Below are positions 62,051 to 64,000 of a stretch of 64,000 bases of DNA, in pieces; position 1 is the stretch's first letter; every line of letters starts with the position of its first letter. The position numbers and the translations under genes are program-made. The notes beneath the pieces were generated by a model that was not told the origin of the DNA, searched no databases, and saw only the letters and a program-made list of their open reading frames with translations. The stretch comes from SAR324 cluster bacterium (GTDB lineage: Bacteria > SAR324 > XYD2-FULL-50-16): NCBI GenBank assembly GCA_028282885.1, contig JANQGX010000086.1, forward strand, positions 1-64,000. The letters are read 5' to 3'.

Positions 62051-62440
62051 ATGCATTTATCTTTGTGATTCTCCTGTCAACCCGGGATTCTGATCGGGTT
62101 CGCATTCGGTCAATAGCGGCCTGTTGAATTAACAAGTTTAATCAACGACCGTGATCGGTCCCACTGTTTTTTCGAAACATAATCCTTTAACAAAGAACAT
62201 TCGGGTGACCGGATTTTGGTACAGCTTAATCGATCATCAATTACATGTAGAAAACCAACCCGAGGATATCTGCAGCAACAATATTTTCAATTCCAAAAAT
62301 CTACAATCCACTTTTCTGCTTGCCGAAGGACAGGAAAACGGGTTTGACAGGGGAAAGGTAAAATCCGGTAATTGTTTACCTGTCCCTTAATCCTGCTTTT
62401 AACCCGTCGAAATAAAAACTCTTATTATAATCCACTCATC
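62051..62440. other. intergenic, no gene recognised
   Basis: About 390 bases between the zinc-ribbon gene and the transporter. A short rightward frame at 62151 was not accepted. The transporter frame is open back to a TTG at 62372, but the membrane topology favours the ATG at 62441. Confidence 0.45.
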
Positions 62441-63805
62441 ATGAAATTTGATAAAAAATACATTTACCTGGGTGCTTTTTTTGTCCTAATACTCCTGACC
62501 TGGTTATTCAGGATTTTCGAAATGGTATTCTCCCTGGATTCAGGACAGTCAATTGCCCTGTGTATTCTTTTAATTGCAGCATTTTTGTGGATAACGGAAT
62601 GGGTTCCCCTTTTTATCACCAGCATGATCATTCTCTTCCTGCAGGTTGTCTGGTTGTTACCTGTGATCAACCCGGGGGCGGGGAAAGCAGAGCAACAGGT
62701 TTATCTTTCACCGTTTTTTTCGGATATTATTCTGCTCTTTCTGGGAGGGTTTGTTTTGGCTTCCATGCTCCATAAATACGGCCTGGATAGTCGAGTTGCC
62801 AGTTGGCTTCTCAAAAAAACGGGAACCAGGCCCCCCAGAATTCTCATCGGTATCATGTTGGTATCCGCCGTCCTCTCCATGTGGATGAGTAATACAGCGA
62901 CTACGGCCATGATGTTCGCCATTATCCTGCCTATTGTGGATCAGATCCCAAAATCAAACCGGTTTTCCATCGCTTTGTTGCTGGCGATTCCCTTTGCGTG
63001 TAACCTCGGAGGATTGGGTACCCCAATCGGAACACCGCCCAACGCGATTGCCATGAACTACCTGGCTGAAAAAGGATTAACGATCAGCTTTGGTGAATGG
63101 ATGATGGTATCAATACCGTTAATGTTGATGCTCCTGGTTCTGGTATGGGCGCTGCTTTTGAAGATTTTTCCGCCAGGAGATCTGGAAATCAGCTTCCAGG
63201 AACAAAAGAGCGGGGAGATGCTGGTTTCACATTGGATGGTGATCGGCTTATTCCTTATCACTGTCCTGGGTTGGCTGACGACCGAACAACACGGAATTTC
63301 CATCGGAACCGTCAGTATCGTCCCCGTGATCGTTGCCTTCGGACTGGGACTACTCTCGGTTAGAGATTTCAAGAATCTTCCCTGGGACGTTTTATTTATG
63401 GTGGGCGGTGGAATTTGTTTGGGAGTTGGTTTGAAAGAGAGCGGTTTGACGCGGGAGATGATCGAATTGATTCCGACCAAAATCAGCTATTTATGGGTTT
63501 TGGTAGCTTTCCTCTGTCTGGCGGCAGCAATGACGACCTTCATGAGCAATACCGCCACTGCCAACCTGTTGATCCCCATTGCCGTATCCCTGGATTTCAA
63601 TATATTAATGTTTGTCATCCCGATTGCCATGGTTTGCTCCACCGCTATGGCATTACCCATCAGCACACCGCCAAATGCCATTGCTTTCGGTTCCGGTTTG
63701 CTTGAATCAAAAGATATGATCAAGCCCGGATTCTGGATCACCCTGTTTTCGATTTTGATCATCGTTGCTGTAAGCCTGTTTTATCTACCACTATTTGGAT
63801 TTTAG
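62441..63805 (+). CDS. DASS/SLC13-family sodium-dicarboxylate (or sulfate) symporter
   Basis: 454 residues from the ATG that puts the first membrane segment near residue 8. The two halves each carry the family motif: M-S-N-T-A-T-T with G-T-P-P-N-A-I-A in the first, and M-S-N-T-A-T-A with S-T-P-P-N-A-I-A in the second. These S-N-T and T-P-P-N pairs build the Na+ and carboxylate sites of VcINDY. Substrates in the family are C4-dicarboxylates, citrate or sulfate. It is followed after ten bases by a zinc-ribbon gene with AGGAGA, so the two are co-transcribed. Confidence 0.92.
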   Translation: MKFDKKYIYLGAFFVLILLTWLFRIFEMVFSLDSGQSIALCILLIAAFLWITEWVPLFITSMIILFLQVVWLLPVINPGAGKAEQQVYLSPFFSDIILLFLGGFVLASMLHKYGLDSRVASWLLKKTGTRPPRILIGIMLVSAVLSMWMSNTATTAMMFAIILPIVDQIPKSNRFSIALLLAIPFACNLGGLGTPIGTPPNAIAMNYLAEKGLTISFGEWMMVSIPLMLMLLVLVWALLLKIFPPGDLEISFQEQKSGEMLVSHWMVIGLFLITVLGWLTTEQHGISIGTVSIVPVIVAFGLGLLSVRDFKNLPWDVLFMVGGGICLGVGLKESGLTREMIELIPTKISYLWVLVAFLCLAAAMTTFMSNTATANLLIPIAVSLDFNILMFVIPIAMVCSTAMALPISTPPNAIAFGSGLLESKDMIKPGFWITLFSILIIVAVSLFYLPLFGF

Positions 63806-63814
63806 GAGAAGATC

Positions 63815-64000
63815 ATGGAAATACACCGTCAAACATGCCAATCATGCGGTTCCAAAAGCCTTCGTAATATCCTTGTCCGGGAACCCGGGAAAAACGACCG
63901 CGTGTTTGTTGAATGCAGGGACTGTGATGAACTGGTCGCCCGTTACATCATTTCGCCCGGCGGATACTACCATCACAAAAAAGGTTATGAATCCTACCTG
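63815..64000 (+). CDS. small zinc-ribbon protein, copy 2 (cut by window end)
   Basis: The first 62 residues are visible: M-E-I-H-R-Q-T-C-Q-S-C-G-S, the second pair in E-C-R-D-C-D-E-L-V-A-R-Y, and G-G-Y-Y-H-H-K-K-G-Y-E-S-Y-L. All four cysteines and the YYHH segment of copy 1 are kept. The start is fixed by AGGAGA seven bases from the transporter stop region. The gene continues beyond the window. Confidence 0.85.
   Translation, partial: MEIHRQTCQSCGSKSLRNILVREPGKNDRVFVECRDCDELVARYIISPGGYYHHKKGYESYL

Overview
Gram-negative bacterium, probably a strict or facultative anaerobe of the Desulfobacterota type. The evidence is a glycyl radical enzyme with its activase, two BcrB/BcrC-like 2-hydroxyacyl-CoA dehydratase/benzoyl-CoA reductase subunits, Tat-exported sulfatases, acyl-CoA ligase, dehydrogenase and crotonase genes, and a large 7TM hybrid sensor kinase. 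A spirochaete or another deep-branching phylum cannot be excluded. No rRNA, tRNA, CRISPR array or integrase was recognised.

Layout. 1-3.3 kb is an integron gene-cassette array without a visible integrase. It has four attC-like sites, an ATC-hydrolase-family gene, a VapBC pair, a LysE-like exporter and a second antitoxin/PIN pair on the opposite strand. 3.4-9.3 kb is an accessory stretch: an alarmone synthetase without hydrolase domain, a VOC protein, a TetR regulator, an orphan solute-binding protein, a decayed hybrid-kinase fragment and a membrane-anchored pentapeptide-repeat protein. 9.6-12.9 kb holds a membrane/SCP2/flavodoxin three-part fusion, a DUF2141 protein and a membrane LytTR regulator. 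14.6-25.1 kb is a peptide-scavenging locus: Dpp/Opp ABC transporter, M20 peptidase, two tandem C45 Ntn-hydrolases and a divergent Lrp/AsnC regulator. PilZ and MATE genes follow.

27.9-37.8 kb is the most unusual unit. It is a co-directional cluster of a GltS-like symporter, sulfatase, small membrane protein, glycyl radical enzyme, activase and second sulfatase, divergent from an AraC regulator. The glycyl radical enzyme has the length and key residue positions I recall for isethionate sulfite-lyase. The cluster therefore looks like a combined sulfate-ester and C-S-bond cleavage system that would release sulfate and sulfite.

39.7-42.1 kb is a polar amino-acid ABC transporter. 42.2-49 kb is an acyl-CoA operon (ligase-SCP2 fusion, acyl-CoA dehydrogenase, DUF362, crotonase) with a PAS-LuxR regulator. 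49.2-50.6 kb is a two-gene membrane operon behind a double palindromic operator whose half-sites recur upstream of the TetR gene at 6 kb. 50.9-56.8 kb has an unrecognised, foreign-looking gene, a hybrid kinase and a GDPD phosphodiesterase. 57.1-61.1 kb is the BcrB/BcrC-like pair with a tandem MerR regulator. 61.7-64 kb has two paralogous zinc-ribbon proteins flanking a DASS/SLC13 transporter; the second runs off the window.
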